Notes: generated by a model from the sequence alone, not told the origin. A DNA stretch of 64,000 nucleotides from Caballeronia pedi (GCF_001544915.2 NZ_FCOE02000009.1:1-64000), one strand, 5' to 3'. Shown: positions 40,404-50,489, counted from the stretch's first letter. Numbers and translations: made by a program.

Positions 40404-42962
40404 TCAGGGCTTGCTGAACATGTCCATGATCTGCTTGCGCTCGTCGGTCGTGACTTGCGGCGTCGGCGGCGCCTGCATGCCCGCCGGACCGACACCGCCC
40501 ATCGTGGTGGCGTCGCCCGCCATCGGATTGGTGTTGTCCAGCCCGATGCTCGCGACGAAGCCCGCGCCCGGCGTGCGGTCCGCATAGAACAATTCGCCGT
40601 CGACCGTGGTGATGCCGTCCGGCTTCGCCATCTGCTCCTGCGGAATGCCGCGCAGCGCGCGTCCCATGTACTCGATCCAGATCGGCATCGCGAGTTGCGC
40701 GCCGAACTCGCGGCTGCCGAGCGTCTTCGGCTGGTCATAGCCCATCCACGCGACCGCGACCAGTTGCTTCTGATAGCCCGCGAACCAGCCGTCCTTGGCA
40801 TCGTTGGTCGTGCCGGTCTTGCCTTGCAGGTCGTTGCGCTTCAGCACGTTGGTGCCCGAACCCGTGCCCTGCGTCGCGACCGTGTGCAGCAGGCTGTTCA
40901 TGATGTACGCGTTGCGCGGTTCGAGCGTCTGTGGCGCGTTGCTGCCCGCCATAAGCGGATTGGCGCGCGAGATCACGGTGCCGCGCGCATCGGCGACATC
41001 GGCGATCAGATACGGATTGATGCGATAGCCGCCGTTCGCGAACACGGAATACGCGCCGCTCAACTGCAAGGGCGTGACGAGCCCCGCGCCGAGCGCGAGC
41101 GGCAGATACGGCGGCGTCTTGTCCTTGTCGAAGCCGAACTTCTGCGTGACGAAGTCCTGCGCGTAGCCCGTGCCGATATACGACAGGATGCGGATCGACA
41201 CCAGGTTCTTCGACTTCTGCAGGCCGGTGCGCATCGACATCGGGCCGTCGGGCTGGTCGTCGTCCTTCGGCTCCCAGGCGTCGCCGCCGCCCGCCGCCGG
41301 GAAATACAGCGGCGCGTCGTTGATGATGGTCGCCGGCCCGAGCCCCTTGTCGAGCGCCGCCGAATAGATGAACGGCTTGAAGCTCGAACCCGGCTGACGC
41401 CATGCCTGCGTGACGTGATTGAACTTGTTCTTGTTGAAGTCGAAACCGCCAACGAGCGCGCGGATCGCGCCGTCCTGCGGCGTCATCGAGACGAGCGCGC
41501 CTTCGACCTGCGGCAACTGCGTGATCTGCCAGTTGCCCTTGTCGTCCTTCGTCAGGCGCACGATCGCGCCCGGCTTGATGGCGAGCGCCTTGGTCGCATT
41601 GCTGCGCAGACCGGCAGCCACGAAGCGCAGACCATCGCCGGCGATCGTCGCGGTATCGCCGCCGACGAACTGCGCCGTCACCTGCTTCGGGCTCGCGGCC
41701 GTCACGACCGCGGAGACGAGCTCGCCGTTGTCCGGATGATCGACGAGCGCGTCTTCGATCGCCTCGGCGCGATCATCCGCGTTCGACGGCAGATTGATGT
41801 TGCCCTCCGGCCCGCGATAGCCATGGCGGCGTTCGTAATCCATCACGCCCTTGCGCACGGCCTTGTACGCGGCGTCCTGATCGGCGGAATCGATCGTCGT
41901 CGTGACCGTGAGGCCGCGCGTGTAGGTCTCTTCCTTGTACTGCGCGTACATCATCTGCCGCACCATTTCCGCGACGTACTCGGCATGCACGCCGTACTCC
42001 GTGCCGGTGGATTTCGTGTGAATCTCCTCGGCCGCGGCCTGGTCGTACTGTTCGCGGGTGATGAAATTCACGTCCAGCATGCGCTTCAGGATGTACTGCT
42101 GACGCACCTTCGCGCGCTTCGGATTGACGACCGGGTTATACGCGGACGGCGCCTTCGGCAGGCCCGCGAGCATCGCCGCTTCGGCAAGCGAGATGTCCTT
42201 CAGATCCTTGCCGAAGTAGACGCGCGCTGCGGCGGAAAAACCATACGCGCGCTCGCCGAGATAGATCTGGTTCATGTACAGCTCGAGAATCTGGTCCTTC
42301 GTCAGCGCGCGCTCGATCTTGTACGCGAGCAGCATCTCGTAGATCTTGCGCGTGTAGGTCTTCTCGCTCGACAGAAAGAAGTTGCGCGCGACCTGCATCG
42401 TGATCGTGCTCGCGCCCTGCGACGCGCCGCCATGCATCAGGTCGGTGACACCCGCGCGCAGAATGCCGATGAAATCGACGCCGCCGTGATCGTAGAAACG
42501 GTAATCCTCGATCGCGAGAACGGCCTTCTTCATCTGATCGGGGATGTCCTGGAAGCGCACGAGGCTGCGGCGTTCCTCGCCGAACTCGCCGATCAGCACG
42601 TGATCGGCCGTGTAGACGCGCAGCGGCACCTTCGGCCGATAGTCGATCAGCGCATTGAGCGACGGCAGATTCGGCCCCATGACGACGAGCGCATAACCGA
42701 CGATGAGCGCGCCGACCACCACGCCGATGGCCGCGAGGCCGGCGAACCAGATGGCGATGCGCGCGAAAGGAGAACGGCCGGAGCCGCCGCGGTCATTGCG
42801 ATCGTTGCGGCCATCTCGGCCGTTGCGCCCGCCGCCGCCGTTGCGTCCACCGCCGTCGCGGCCGCCCGAATCCTTGCGTGAGTCGTTGCGTGAGTCGTTC
42901 CAGCGGGGTTCGCGATCGTATCGCGAGGCATTCGATGAGTCGGGTCGTTTGATGATAGGCAT
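40404..42962 (-). CDS. mrcA: Penicillin-binding protein 1A-like (class A)
   Basis: 852 residues. Residues 1-62 are a Arg/Asn/Asp/Gly low-complexity head; one membrane helix at about 67-95; glycosyltransferase 51 domain with catalytic Glu152 (IEDYRFYDHGG); an OB-like insert; and the transpeptidase with SSFK (GSSFKPFIYSAALD), SKN (KSKNLVSIRI) and KTGT (GKTGTTNDAKDGWF). It polymerises and crosslinks peptidoglycan. The usual pilM neighbour is absent, so it may be a second paralogue. Confidence 0.92.
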   Translation of the reverse strand: MPIIKRPDSSNASRYDREPRWNDSRNDSRKDSGGRDGGGRNGGGGRNGRDGRNDRNDRGGSGRSPFARIAIWFAGLAAIGVVVGALIVGYALVVMGPNLPSLNALIDYRPKVPLRVYTADHVLIGEFGEERRSLVRFQDIPDQMKKAVLAIEDYRFYDHGGVDFIGILRAGVTDLMHGGASQGASTITMQVARNFFLSSEKTYTRKIYEMLLAYKIERALTKDQILELYMNQIYLGERAYGFSAAARVYFGKDLKDISLAEAAMLAGLPKAPSAYNPVVNPKRAKVRQQYILKRMLDVNFITREQYDQAAAEEIHTKSTGTEYGVHAEYVAEMVRQMMYAQYKEETYTRGLTVTTTIDSADQDAAYKAVRKGVMDYERRHGYRGPEGNINLPSNADDRAEAIEDALVDHPDNGELVSAVVTAASPKQVTAQFVGGDTATIAGDGLRFVAAGLRSNATKALAIKPGAIVRLTKDDKGNWQITQLPQVEGALVSMTPQDGAIRALVGGFDFNKNKFNHVTQAWRQPGSSFKPFIYSAALDKGLGPATIINDAPLYFPAAGGGDAWEPKDDDQPDGPMSMRTGLQKSKNLVSIRILSYIGTGYAQDFVTQKFGFDKDKTPPYLPLALGAGLVTPLQLSGAYSVFANGGYRINPYLIADVADARGTVISRANPLMAGSNAPQTLEPRNAYIMNSLLHTVATQGTGSGTNVLKRNDLQGKTGTTNDAKDGWFAGYQKQLVAVAWMGYDQPKTLGSREFGAQLAMPIWIEYMGRALRGIPQEQMAKPDGITTVDGELFYADRTPGAGFVASIGLDNTNPMAGDATTMGGVGPAGMQAPPTPQVTTDERKQIMDMFSKP

Positions 42963-43447
42963 GACTGGGTTCGTTCGGCGCGCCGTGAAGCGCGCGCGCT
43001 GCTGCGCTGCGATGCGCCGGCATCGGCGCTACTGCAAAGGCGGGAAGGCGATATGCGGGCCCGGCGTCGACCGAGGGTAACAGCGCATTTTAAAGAATTC
43101 GCGCGCGCCACCACAAAACGAGCGGGATTTTTTTGTAAGTAAATGCCCCGCGCCGGGCGGATGCGCGTGAATTGTGGGGTTACCCACAGAAAGTGTTGAG
43201 AGCCTTGTGGACAACCGTATGAGAAAATAGCCAAGTCGTTGATCGCGCGCCTGTTTTGCGCAATGCTTCATCAAGTGCGATGCGGGGTGAGCCACACGCA
43301 CGGCCGCGCGCAAACCGATATGATGGATAAACGCATGGCAGGTTCCCCGGACATGGCGCGGGTGCCTTCCATGGCGCTGTCGTGCCGTTTGATGAACCGA
43401 AGTTGCGATCGTCTCTTTACGATCGCCTTACTGTTTGCGAGCCGCTC
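42963..43447. other. Intergenic region between PBP1A and RHH genes
   Basis: 485 nt, divergent promoters. It holds TTACCCACA and TTGTGGACAA at about 43182 and 43204, which resemble DnaA boxes. Otherwise I see no gene or RNA. Confidence 0.45.
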
Positions 43448-43879
43448 ATGACGACCAAACCCAGCGAACGCATCGTTGTTTTCGTGACTCCCGCGCAGAA
43501 GCTGGCCATCAGCAAGACAGCGGACACGCTCGGCATCAGCGTCAGCGAGCTCATGCGGCGCGCGGTGCTGAACTTCAACGCAACCAGCGAGCAGATCAAG
43601 GTCGCGGGCATCGTCGACCGCTTGCGTGCGCCCAAGGCGCCCGATGCGCTCAACGCCGCGCTGAAAAGCGTCGCCGCGAAAGCAGCGGCGCGCGAGGCCC
43701 GCGAGGCGGCGGCGCGCGAGGCCCGCGAGGCGGCGGCGAGCGCGACCAAACGCGCCGCGCAGGCGCGCAGCGTGCCGCACACGCATGCCGCGTCCGCCGA
43801 ACCCGAAGACGAGATCGAGCACGACACGGATCAGGGCGACGACGCCTCGCTCACCGACGACACGCGCTCCGAACGCTGA
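43448..43879 (+). CDS. Ribbon-helix-helix-like protein with Ala-rich tail
   Basis: 143 residues from the ATG at 43448. Residues 8-45 (RIVVFVTPAQKLAISKTADT, LGISVSELMRRAVLNF) fit a ribbon-helix-helix DNA-binding fold. Then come an Ala/Arg/Glu helix with two exact AREAREAA units and an acidic tail. Such proteins may be transcription regulators; the target is unknown. Confidence 0.7.
   Translation: MTTKPSERIVVFVTPAQKLAISKTADTLGISVSELMRRAVLNFNATSEQIKVAGIVDRLRAPKAPDALNAALKSVAAKAAAREAREAAAREAREAAASATKRAAQARSVPHTHAASAEPEDEIEHDTDQGDDASLTDDTRSER
43688..43735 (+). repeat. Two 24-bp coding repeats
   Basis: GCGCGCGAGGCC and its next 12 nt are repeated exactly in tandem, encoding AREAREAA twice in the helical tail of the RHH-like protein. 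Confidence 0.85.
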
Positions 43880-44102
43880 CGATCCCGACGCGCCCTGCAT
43901 CAGTTCTCCGGCCACGCGCGTCGTTACACTCCTTAACGTTCCGTTAAGTCCCGGTTAAGTCACGGCATGATCTAATGAGCGGGTAAACCCGGCGTGGATG
44001 TCGCGCTCATTGCGCTTGCAATCCCGCGCATTGCGCCTCACATTCGAGCCGCGTGGCCAGCAGGTGAGCGCACACGCCGCCGTCTTCATCCAGGAGAAAT
44101 AC

Positions 44103-44783
44103 ATGTCGCTTTTCGATTCCATCACGCGCACGGTCAGAGGCCTCTTGAACGACGCGGCTGACACCATGCAGGACCCTTCGCGCGACGCGCGCCAGATCGT
44201 GCGCGAGCTCGACGACAGCATCGCGAAGGCGGAGAACTCGCTCATCGAGATCGAAGCGCAGGTCGCCACGCAGCAAAGCAAGCGTGACGCCGCCGCCGAC
44301 AAGGCGCGGAAGTACGAAGATGGCGCAAAGCGCGCACTGACGGCCGGCGATGAATCCCTCGCGCGCGAGGCGCTCGCGGCGCAGGCGAACGCCGAAACCG
44401 AACGCGACGCGCTCGCGGCGGAACTGCAGACGCTGGAGCCCTCGGTCGAGCATCTGAAGAAACAGATCACCGACATGCGCCAGCGCCGCAACGATCTCAA
44501 CGCGCGCTCGAACATCCTGCAGGCGAAGCAGCAGATCGCGCAGGCGAAGGACACCGCGGCGACGGCGCTCGGCGGCATCGGCGGAAAGAATCTGTCGGAA
44601 GACTTTCAGAAGCTCGAAGACAAGGTTCAGCTCGCCAACGCCCGCTCCGACGCGCGTCTGAATTCGGCGGACCAGAAGTCCGGCAAGGCGCTCGACGACA
44701 AACTCGCGGATCTCAATCGCGGACCGTCGGTCGAGGATCGGCTCGCCGCGCTGAAGAAGCAGTTGAATCCGCCGGCGCAGTAA
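44103..44783 (+). CDS. PspA/IM30 family protein
   Basis: 226 residues from the ATG at 44103 with AGGAG upstream. SLFDSITRTVRGLLNDAADT, ARQIVRELDDSIAKAENSLI and long coiled coils (about 25-190) are typical. PspA-like proteins protect the cytoplasmic membrane. It is followed by a membrane TPR protein likely in the same unit. Confidence 0.85.
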   Translation: MSLFDSITRTVRGLLNDAADTMQDPSRDARQIVRELDDSIAKAENSLIEIEAQVATQQSKRDAAADKARKYEDGAKRALTAGDESLAREALAAQANAETERDALAAELQTLEPSVEHLKKQITDMRQRRNDLNARSNILQAKQQIAQAKDTAATALGGIGGKNLSEDFQKLEDKVQLANARSDARLNSADQKSGKALDDKLADLNRGPSVEDRLAALKKQLNPPAQ

Positions 44784-44929
44784 GCATCGGCATCCGCATG
44801 CGTGCGCACGCGGCGAACTCCCGGGCGCGCGGCGCGCCGCACGAATATGCGTTACCTTGAGCATCACCCTTGCATGACCCGATTGCAGCTTCGACAGGAG
44901 ACGGACGTTCATCGCGTCCGGCCCGCATC

Positions 44930-46144
44930 ATGAAAAAGTTTTTGACGGCTGTGGCGTTGTCGCTGTCGCTCGCTTCCCCGCTCGCGTTCGCGGTGCCCAC
45001 CGCGCAGCAGGTCGAGCAGTCGATGACGCAGGGCAACTGGAAACAGGCCGACTCGCAGTTGAGCGAAGTGCTCGACGCGCATCCGAAAAACGCGCACGCG
45101 CATTATCTCTACGCGCAGGTGCTCGACCGCGAGGGCCGCTACAGCGACGCCCTTTCGCATCTGCAGCAGGCGAAATCGCTCGATCCTTCGCTGAGCTTCA
45201 CCGACCCTTCCCGTTTCGCTGCCACGCAAGCCCGCATTCAGGGCGACGCAACACGCGCCAGTCTCGCGCCGCGCTCGAACAACGGCGCGAACACATCGAG
45301 CGCACAGAATCCCTTCAGTCAGGATCAAGCCGCTGCCGCGCCGCAGAGCCATGGCCTGGGCATGGGCGCGTGGATCGGCCTTGCGGTGCTGATCGGGGCG
45401 ATCGCGCTCGTGCTGCGCTGGGGCTTGCGACGTGCTCGCGCACGCGACGACGGCCAGGCCGAAAACGACCGCCGCACGCAGATCAAACGCGCGACCGAGC
45501 TGCTCAACGACGTGCGCACGCTCAAGCTCGACGTCCGCCTCTCCACCGCGCCGGACCACGAGGCACTGCTGAAAGACGTGGAAGGCGCGGAAACGCAGTT
45601 GCGCGAAATGGTCGAATCGCTGTCGAATTCGAAGAATCCGGTGCCGCCCTATGCGATCGAGGATCTGGAGAATCAGGTCGCGAGCCTGAAAGCGCGCGCC
45701 GAAGGCCGCCCCGATCCGAACGCGGCCAGCAACGCTCAAGTGGGTGCGCCGAACGGGTCGCCGTATGCGCAGGAAGCCGAGCGCTTCGGGCGCGGCCCGC
45801 AGCAATATCCACCGCAGCAAGGGCCTTATCCGCCCTATCCGCCGCAGCAGGGCCAGCAGCCGCCCGTCATCATCCAGCAAGGCGGCGGCGGGTTCGGCGG
45901 CGGCATGGGCGGCCTGCTGACCGGCGTGCTGCTCGGTCAGGTGCTGTCACATGGGCGCGATCGCGTGATCGAGCGCGATGTGCCCGTCGATCGCCCGTCG
46001 CAGAACGACAACGGCGGACTCGACTTCGGCAACAACGGCGGCGGTCTGGACCTCGGCAATGGCTCGAATGACTGGAACGATGGCGGCGGAGGCGGCGGCG
46101 GCCTCGACCTCGGCAGCAACGACGATGGCTGGCGCGACACCTGA
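44930..46144 (+). CDS. TPR membrane protein with Gly-rich tail, PspA partner
   Basis: 404 residues from the ATG at 44930. Signal peptide (ends AFA), TPR units at about 25-80 (AHYLYAQVLDREGRYSDALS), a membrane helix at about 143-165, a cytoplasmic coiled segment (RTQIKRATELLNDVRTLKLD) and a C-terminal Gly/Asn/Pro low-complexity tail. Found beside PspA in Burkholderiaceae; a membrane-stress role is inferred. Confidence 0.75.
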   Translation: MKKFLTAVALSLSLASPLAFAVPTAQQVEQSMTQGNWKQADSQLSEVLDAHPKNAHAHYLYAQVLDREGRYSDALSHLQQAKSLDPSLSFTDPSRFAATQARIQGDATRASLAPRSNNGANTSSAQNPFSQDQAAAAPQSHGLGMGAWIGLAVLIGAIALVLRWGLRRARARDDGQAENDRRTQIKRATELLNDVRTLKLDVRLSTAPDHEALLKDVEGAETQLREMVESLSNSKNPVPPYAIEDLENQVASLKARAEGRPDPNAASNAQVGAPNGSPYAQEAERFGRGPQQYPPQQGPYPPYPPQQGQQPPVIIQQGGGGFGGGMGGLLTGVLLGQVLSHGRDRVIERDVPVDRPSQNDNGGLDFGNNGGGLDLGNGSNDWNDGGGGGGGLDLGSNDDGWRDT

Positions 46145-46164
46145 TCTCGCCGCACGCCCGATCG

Positions 46165-46191
46165 AAGGCCCTGCTTGCGCGGGGCCTTTTT
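46165..46191 (+). terminator. Rho-independent terminator
   Basis: AAGGCCC/GGGCCTT with a 10-nt loop and five T. It ends the PspA/TPR unit. Confidence 0.8.
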
Positions 46192-46215
46192 GTATCGGCG
46201 TGAGCAATCAGCGCG

Positions 46216-46335
46216 TCAGCCGCCGCCGAGAAAACGCAGCAGACCCCACAGAAACTTGAAGAAGCCGACGATGAATTCCCAGATCCGTTCGAGCTGATCC
46301 CAGCTCGCGGCGTGCAGGATGGCATGCAGGATCAT
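46216..46335 (-). CDS. 39-residue amphipathic peptide
   Basis: MILHAILHAASWDQLERIWE then FIVGFFKFLWGLLRFL: Trp/Phe-rich, membrane-active looking. The ribosome site is weak. It may be a conserved small protein of this family; low certainty. Confidence 0.4.
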   Translation of the reverse strand: MILHAILHAASWDQLERIWEFIVGFFKFLWGLLRFLGGG

Positions 46336-46395
46336 GCCGTCGGGCCCGCGCGGCCTTCCACAGGCGCGCGTTCATGCGTGAGTGACAAAACCATC

Positions 46396-46426
46396 ATCGA
46401 AAAAAAGAAGGCGGCTCGCGCCGCCT
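46396..46426 (-). terminator. Terminator of glgX
   Basis: AGGCGGC-GCGA-GCCGCCT followed by a T-run in the minus direction, 64 nt past the glgX stop. Confidence 0.8.
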
Positions 46427-46489
46427 CCTGTCGCTATCGCAAAAGTCGCATGATACCCGGTCGCGCGATGCGGCCCGTCAATGAGAACG

Positions 46490-48700
46490 TCACTCCGCCG
46501 GCTTCTTCTCTTCGCTTTCGGGCGGCACTTCGTCCGTGAGCGCCTCTTCCAGCCGCTTGAAAATGCGCTTCGTCGCGCCGCGCGGTTGCAGCGCGAACAG
46601 CAGCAGCGAGCGGCCCGTCACCTGATACACATCGTCGGAGCCGAACTCGGGCAACTCCTCGCGAATCGGCGCATTCGTGTCGATCAGGCAGATCCATTCG
46701 TCCGGGCCCGGAATGTCCGGCAGCGTGAAATCGACCACGTCGTGATACGCGTTCACGATCAGCAACAGCGTCGCGTCCGAGGCCGGCTTGCGGATGCCCG
46801 TCGCCTGCGCGCGGCCGTCGAAGACGAGGCCGAAGCAGCGCATGTTCGGATCGTCCCATTGCTCCTGCGTGAGTTCGTCGCCGGTCGTGCCGAGCCATCT
46901 GACGTCGGCGACCTGCAAGTCCTCGTTGTAGGCGCCCGTGAGGAAGCGCTGACGCCGCAGCACCGGCAGCGTGTGGCGCAGCGTCGTCAGCTTGCGCACG
47001 AACTCGGTGAGCGCGCGGCCGTCGTCGTCGATGTCCCAGTTGACCCAGCTGATGTCGTCGTCCTGGCAGTAGGCGTTGTTGTTGCCCTGCTGCGTGCGGC
47101 CGAACTCGTCGCCCGCGAGCAGCATCGGCGTGCCTTGCGAGAACAGCAGGGTGGCGAGCAGGTTGCGCTTCTGGCGCTCGCGCAGCGCGCGGATCTCGGG
47201 GTCGTCGGTCGGGCCTTCGGCGCCGCAGTTCCACGACTTGTTGTCCGAGTGGCCGTCGTTGTTATCCTCGCCGTTCGCCTCGTTGTGCTTTTCGTTGTAC
47301 GAGACGAGATCGTTCAGCGTGAAGCCGTCGTGCGCGGTGATGAAGTTCACGCTCGCCCACGGTCTGCGTCCGCGCTTGTTGAACTTGTCGCCCGATGCGG
47401 TGATGCGCGTGCCGAGTTCCGGCGCGACACCTTCGTCGCCCTTCCAGAACTCTCGCACGGTATCGCGATAGCGATCGTTCCATTCCGCCCAGCCCGGCGG
47501 AAATCCGCCGACCTGATAGCCGCCCGGCCCGCAATCCCACGGCTCGGCGATCAGCTTCACGCTCGACAGAATCGGATCCTGCCGGCAACTGTCGAGAAAA
47601 CCGCCGCCTTCGTCGAAGCCGTAGGGCTCGCGGCCGAGAATCGTCGCGAGGTCGAAGCGGAAGCCGTCGACGTTCATCTCCGTCACCCAGTAGCGCAGGC
47701 TGTCGGTGACCATCTGCAGCACGCGCGGATGCGAGAGGTTGAGCGTGTTGCCGGTGCCGGTATCGTTGATGTAGTAGCGCGCCTCTTCCGGCATCAGCCG
47801 ATAGTAGGACGCATTGTCGATGCCGCGAAACGACAGCGTCGGCCCGCGCTCGTTGCCTTCGGCGGTGTGGTTGTAGACGACGTCGAGAATCACTTCGAGG
47901 CCGGCTTCGTGCAGCCGGTCGACCATCTCCTTGAATTCGGCAATGGCGCCCGCGCCGCGCGCGAAGTAGCGCGGATCGGCGGCGAAAAAGCCGATCGTGT
48001 TGTAGCCCCAGTAGTTCGTGAGCCCCTTGTCGAGCAGATAGCTGTCGTTGACGAAGGTGTGGATCGGCAACAGTTCGACCGACGTCACGCCGAGACTCTT
48101 GATGTAGTCGACAACTTCCTTCTGCCCGAGCCCTTCGAACGTGCCGCGCATGTGCTCGGGAACCGCCGGATGCCGCTTCGTATAACCGCGCACGTGCGTC
48201 TCGTAGAAGATCGTGTGCTCCCACGGCACGCGCACGCGCGTCGCGTGGGTCCAGGTGAAGGTCTGATCGACGACCTGGCACTTCTGCATGAAGGGCGCGC
48301 TGTCGCGTTCGTCGAAGGTGAGATCTTCGCCCTCGGCGTCGAGCGTGTAGCCGAACAGGGCCGGGTCCCAGTTCGGCGTGCCGACGTGCGCTTTCGCGTA
48401 GGGGTCGAGCAGCAGCTTGTTCGGATTGAAGCGATGCCCGGCTTCGGGCTCGTACGGACCGTGCACGCGATAGCCGTAGACCGTGCCGGGTGCGAGCCCG
48501 TGCACGTAGACGTGCCAGACTTCATCGGTGAATTCGGGCAGCTCGATGCGCTGCGTTTCCTTTTCGCCCTTCTCGTCGAAGAGACACAGTTCGACCTTGG
48601 TGGCATTCGCGGAGAAAAGCGCGAAATTGACGCCGTTTCCGTCCCAGTTCGCGCCGAGCGGAAACGGGGAGCCTTCGGCAATGCGGAGTTCGTTCGCCAT
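46490..48700 (-). CDS. glgX: Glycogen debranching enzyme GlgX
   Basis: 736 residues from the ATG at 48700; the open frame extends far upstream but has no start there. CBM48 domain first (FPLGANWDGNGVNFALFSAN), then GH13 with DVVYNHTAEGN, GFRFDLATIL (nucleophile Asp), LIAEPWD (acid Glu) and FITAHDGFTL. It hydrolyses alpha-1,6 branches left by glycogen phosphorylase. It is alone here, without other glg genes. Confidence 0.93.
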   Translation of the reverse strand: MANELRIAEGSPFPLGANWDGNGVNFALFSANATKVELCLFDEKGEKETQRIELPEFTDEVWHVYVHGLAPGTVYGYRVHGPYEPEAGHRFNPNKLLLDPYAKAHVGTPNWDPALFGYTLDAEGEDLTFDERDSAPFMQKCQVVDQTFTWTHATRVRVPWEHTIFYETHVRGYTKRHPAVPEHMRGTFEGLGQKEVVDYIKSLGVTSVELLPIHTFVNDSYLLDKGLTNYWGYNTIGFFAADPRYFARGAGAIAEFKEMVDRLHEAGLEVILDVVYNHTAEGNERGPTLSFRGIDNASYYRLMPEEARYYINDTGTGNTLNLSHPRVLQMVTDSLRYWVTEMNVDGFRFDLATILGREPYGFDEGGGFLDSCRQDPILSSVKLIAEPWDCGPGGYQVGGFPPGWAEWNDRYRDTVREFWKGDEGVAPELGTRITASGDKFNKRGRRPWASVNFITAHDGFTLNDLVSYNEKHNEANGEDNNDGHSDNKSWNCGAEGPTDDPEIRALRERQKRNLLATLLFSQGTPMLLAGDEFGRTQQGNNNAYCQDDDISWVNWDIDDDGRALTEFVRKLTTLRHTLPVLRRQRFLTGAYNEDLQVADVRWLGTTGDELTQEQWDDPNMRCFGLVFDGRAQATGIRKPASDATLLLIVNAYHDVVDFTLPDIPGPDEWICLIDTNAPIREELPEFGSDDVYQVTGRSLLLFALQPRGATKRIFKRLEEALTDEVPPESEEKKPAE

Positions 48701-48934
48701 GAGATGATGTATTCGAATGGTTGACGCGCGCGGCGTCGGGATCGTGCGGTGGCATTGCGGGGCTTCAGGCGGATCGTAAGAAGCATTTCGTGTGCCCGTT
48801 TGCCGTATCGCGCGCGGCCTGCTTCCCGACGCGCTGTGGCTTCTCGCCGCCGCGCGCCGCGTGTAAAACGTTCCTGTCGGGTGCGCCGAATGCTTGGGAG
48901 CGACCGACGCCCCATCGCCGAAGGAGAGCACGCC

Positions 48935-50320
48935 TTGTCCACACGCCCCGATTCCGCCTCGACGAATACCCAGATCAACGGCGCGGCCGAAGAGAGCCGC
49001 GCCGCTGGCCGCGCGCTGCGCGACGCCGTTCCGTTCGACGCACACGGCGCGTGGGCGCCCGAACCCGATCGCCCCGATCCCGTCGAGCGCGTGCTCGCCG
49101 GCAACGCGGGCCGGCAGGAGCGGCTGATCCCGTTGCGCATGCAGCGCATGGCCGAATCGCCGTTCGCGTTTCTGCGCGGCTCCGCGACCGTGATGGCGTG
49201 GGATCTGGCGAAGTCGCCGTCGATCGGACACAACGTGATCATCGACGGCGATGCGCACGTCAATAATTTCGGCCTGTTCCGCACGCCGCGTCAGGACGTC
49301 GTGTTCGACCTGAACGATTTCGATGAAACCCTCGTCGGCCCGTGGGAATGGGACTTGAAGCGCCTGACCGCGAGCATCAACGTCGCGGCGCGCGAAAACA
49401 GCGTCGATACGGCCGGACGCGAGCGCGCGGTGCGCTCGGCGTGCGCCGCGTATCGCACGACGATGGCCAACCTGTGGCAAGTGAGCCCCTACGATCTGTG
49501 GCAGATGCGCTCCTACGCGAGCGCGCTGCACATGGACGCGCCGACGAAACTCGACGCCGACGAAAAAGCGACCATCGAGAAAACGGTCGAGCGTGCGATG
49601 AAACGCTCGCACGCGACCATGCTCGCGAAAATCGCGGAGCCGGCGGGCAAGAGCTACCGTTTCAAGGTCGATCCGCCGATTCTCACGAAGCTCGACGCCG
49701 CCGAGAAAAATCATGTGATCGATGGCCTCAAGGCGTATCTGCTGACCATCGCGGGCGAATGGCGCATGATGCTCGAACGGTACGATGTCGTGGATGTGGC
49801 GCATCGCGTGGTCGGCGTGGGGAGCGTCGGCACGCGCGCGTATCTCGTGCTGATGCTCGGCCGCGCGCTCGGCGACCCGCTTTTCATGCAGGTGAAGGAA
49901 GGCATCGTGCCCGCCGCCGCGCCCTTCGTGCCGGCGCTGCCGGAGCCGTATCGGCATCAGGGACGGCGGGTCGTGCACGGGCAGCGGCTCATGCAGAGTT
50001 CGTCGGACGCGCTGCTCGGCTGGACCACCATCTCCGGCCGCGATTTCTACGTACGCCAGATGAAACAGATTCGCGGCTCGATTCCCATGGACTGGCTGCA
50101 CGGCGCCACCTTCGATTTCTACGCGTGGTGTCTCGGCCTGCTGCTCGCCCGCGCCCACGCGCGCACCGGCGACGCCGCGCTCATCGCGGGCTATTGCGGC
50201 AATTCGGACCGGCTCGACGCGGCCTTCGCGATGTGGGCCGAGCGCTACGGCGCGCAGACCGTCGCGGACCACGCCGCCTTCTGCGCCGCGATCAGCGTGG
50301 GACGCGTGCCCGCTGCGTGA
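48935..50320 (+). CDS. DUF2252 family protein
   Basis: 461 residues from a TTG at 48935 with AAGGAG 9 nt upstream; no ATG fits. LIPLRMQRMAESPFAFLRGS, DAHVNNFGLFRTPRQDVVFD, LNDFDETLVGPWEWDLKRL show the kinase-like fold of DUF2252 (phosphotransferase-type D-x-x-x-N motif). Substrate unknown. It is transcribed divergently from glgX. Confidence 0.85.
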   Translation: MSTRPDSASTNTQINGAAEESRAAGRALRDAVPFDAHGAWAPEPDRPDPVERVLAGNAGRQERLIPLRMQRMAESPFAFLRGSATVMAWDLAKSPSIGHNVIIDGDAHVNNFGLFRTPRQDVVFDLNDFDETLVGPWEWDLKRLTASINVAARENSVDTAGRERAVRSACAAYRTTMANLWQVSPYDLWQMRSYASALHMDAPTKLDADEKATIEKTVERAMKRSHATMLAKIAEPAGKSYRFKVDPPILTKLDAAEKNHVIDGLKAYLLTIAGEWRMMLERYDVVDVAHRVVGVGSVGTRAYLVLMLGRALGDPLFMQVKEGIVPAAAPFVPALPEPYRHQGRRVVHGQRLMQSSSDALLGWTTISGRDFYVRQMKQIRGSIPMDWLHGATFDFYAWCLGLLLARAHARTGDAALIAGYCGNSDRLDAAFAMWAERYGAQTVADHAAFCAAISVGRVPAA

Positions 50321-50489
50321 TGCCGTTTTTTCGGCGCGCGGGCGGCACGCGGTCGAATTGACTATCATTGTCGAGGCGCCCGCCGATGAAACGCGCCCTG
50401 CTGCACGTTTCGCGGGTGTTTCAATGGCATAGCCCTTGCTGCCGCTTTGGCCCGCACAACCGTCTAACTCAAACTGGAGGAAGCCGCGC

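Noticed and set aside
43176..43215. Chromosomal origin
   Set aside because: Only two imperfect DnaA-like boxes, no AT-rich region, and no dnaA/dnaN/parAB genes nearby.
46481..48724. 747-codon plus-strand frame
   Set aside because: Complement of glgX; high GC keeps the antisense frame open. No motif.
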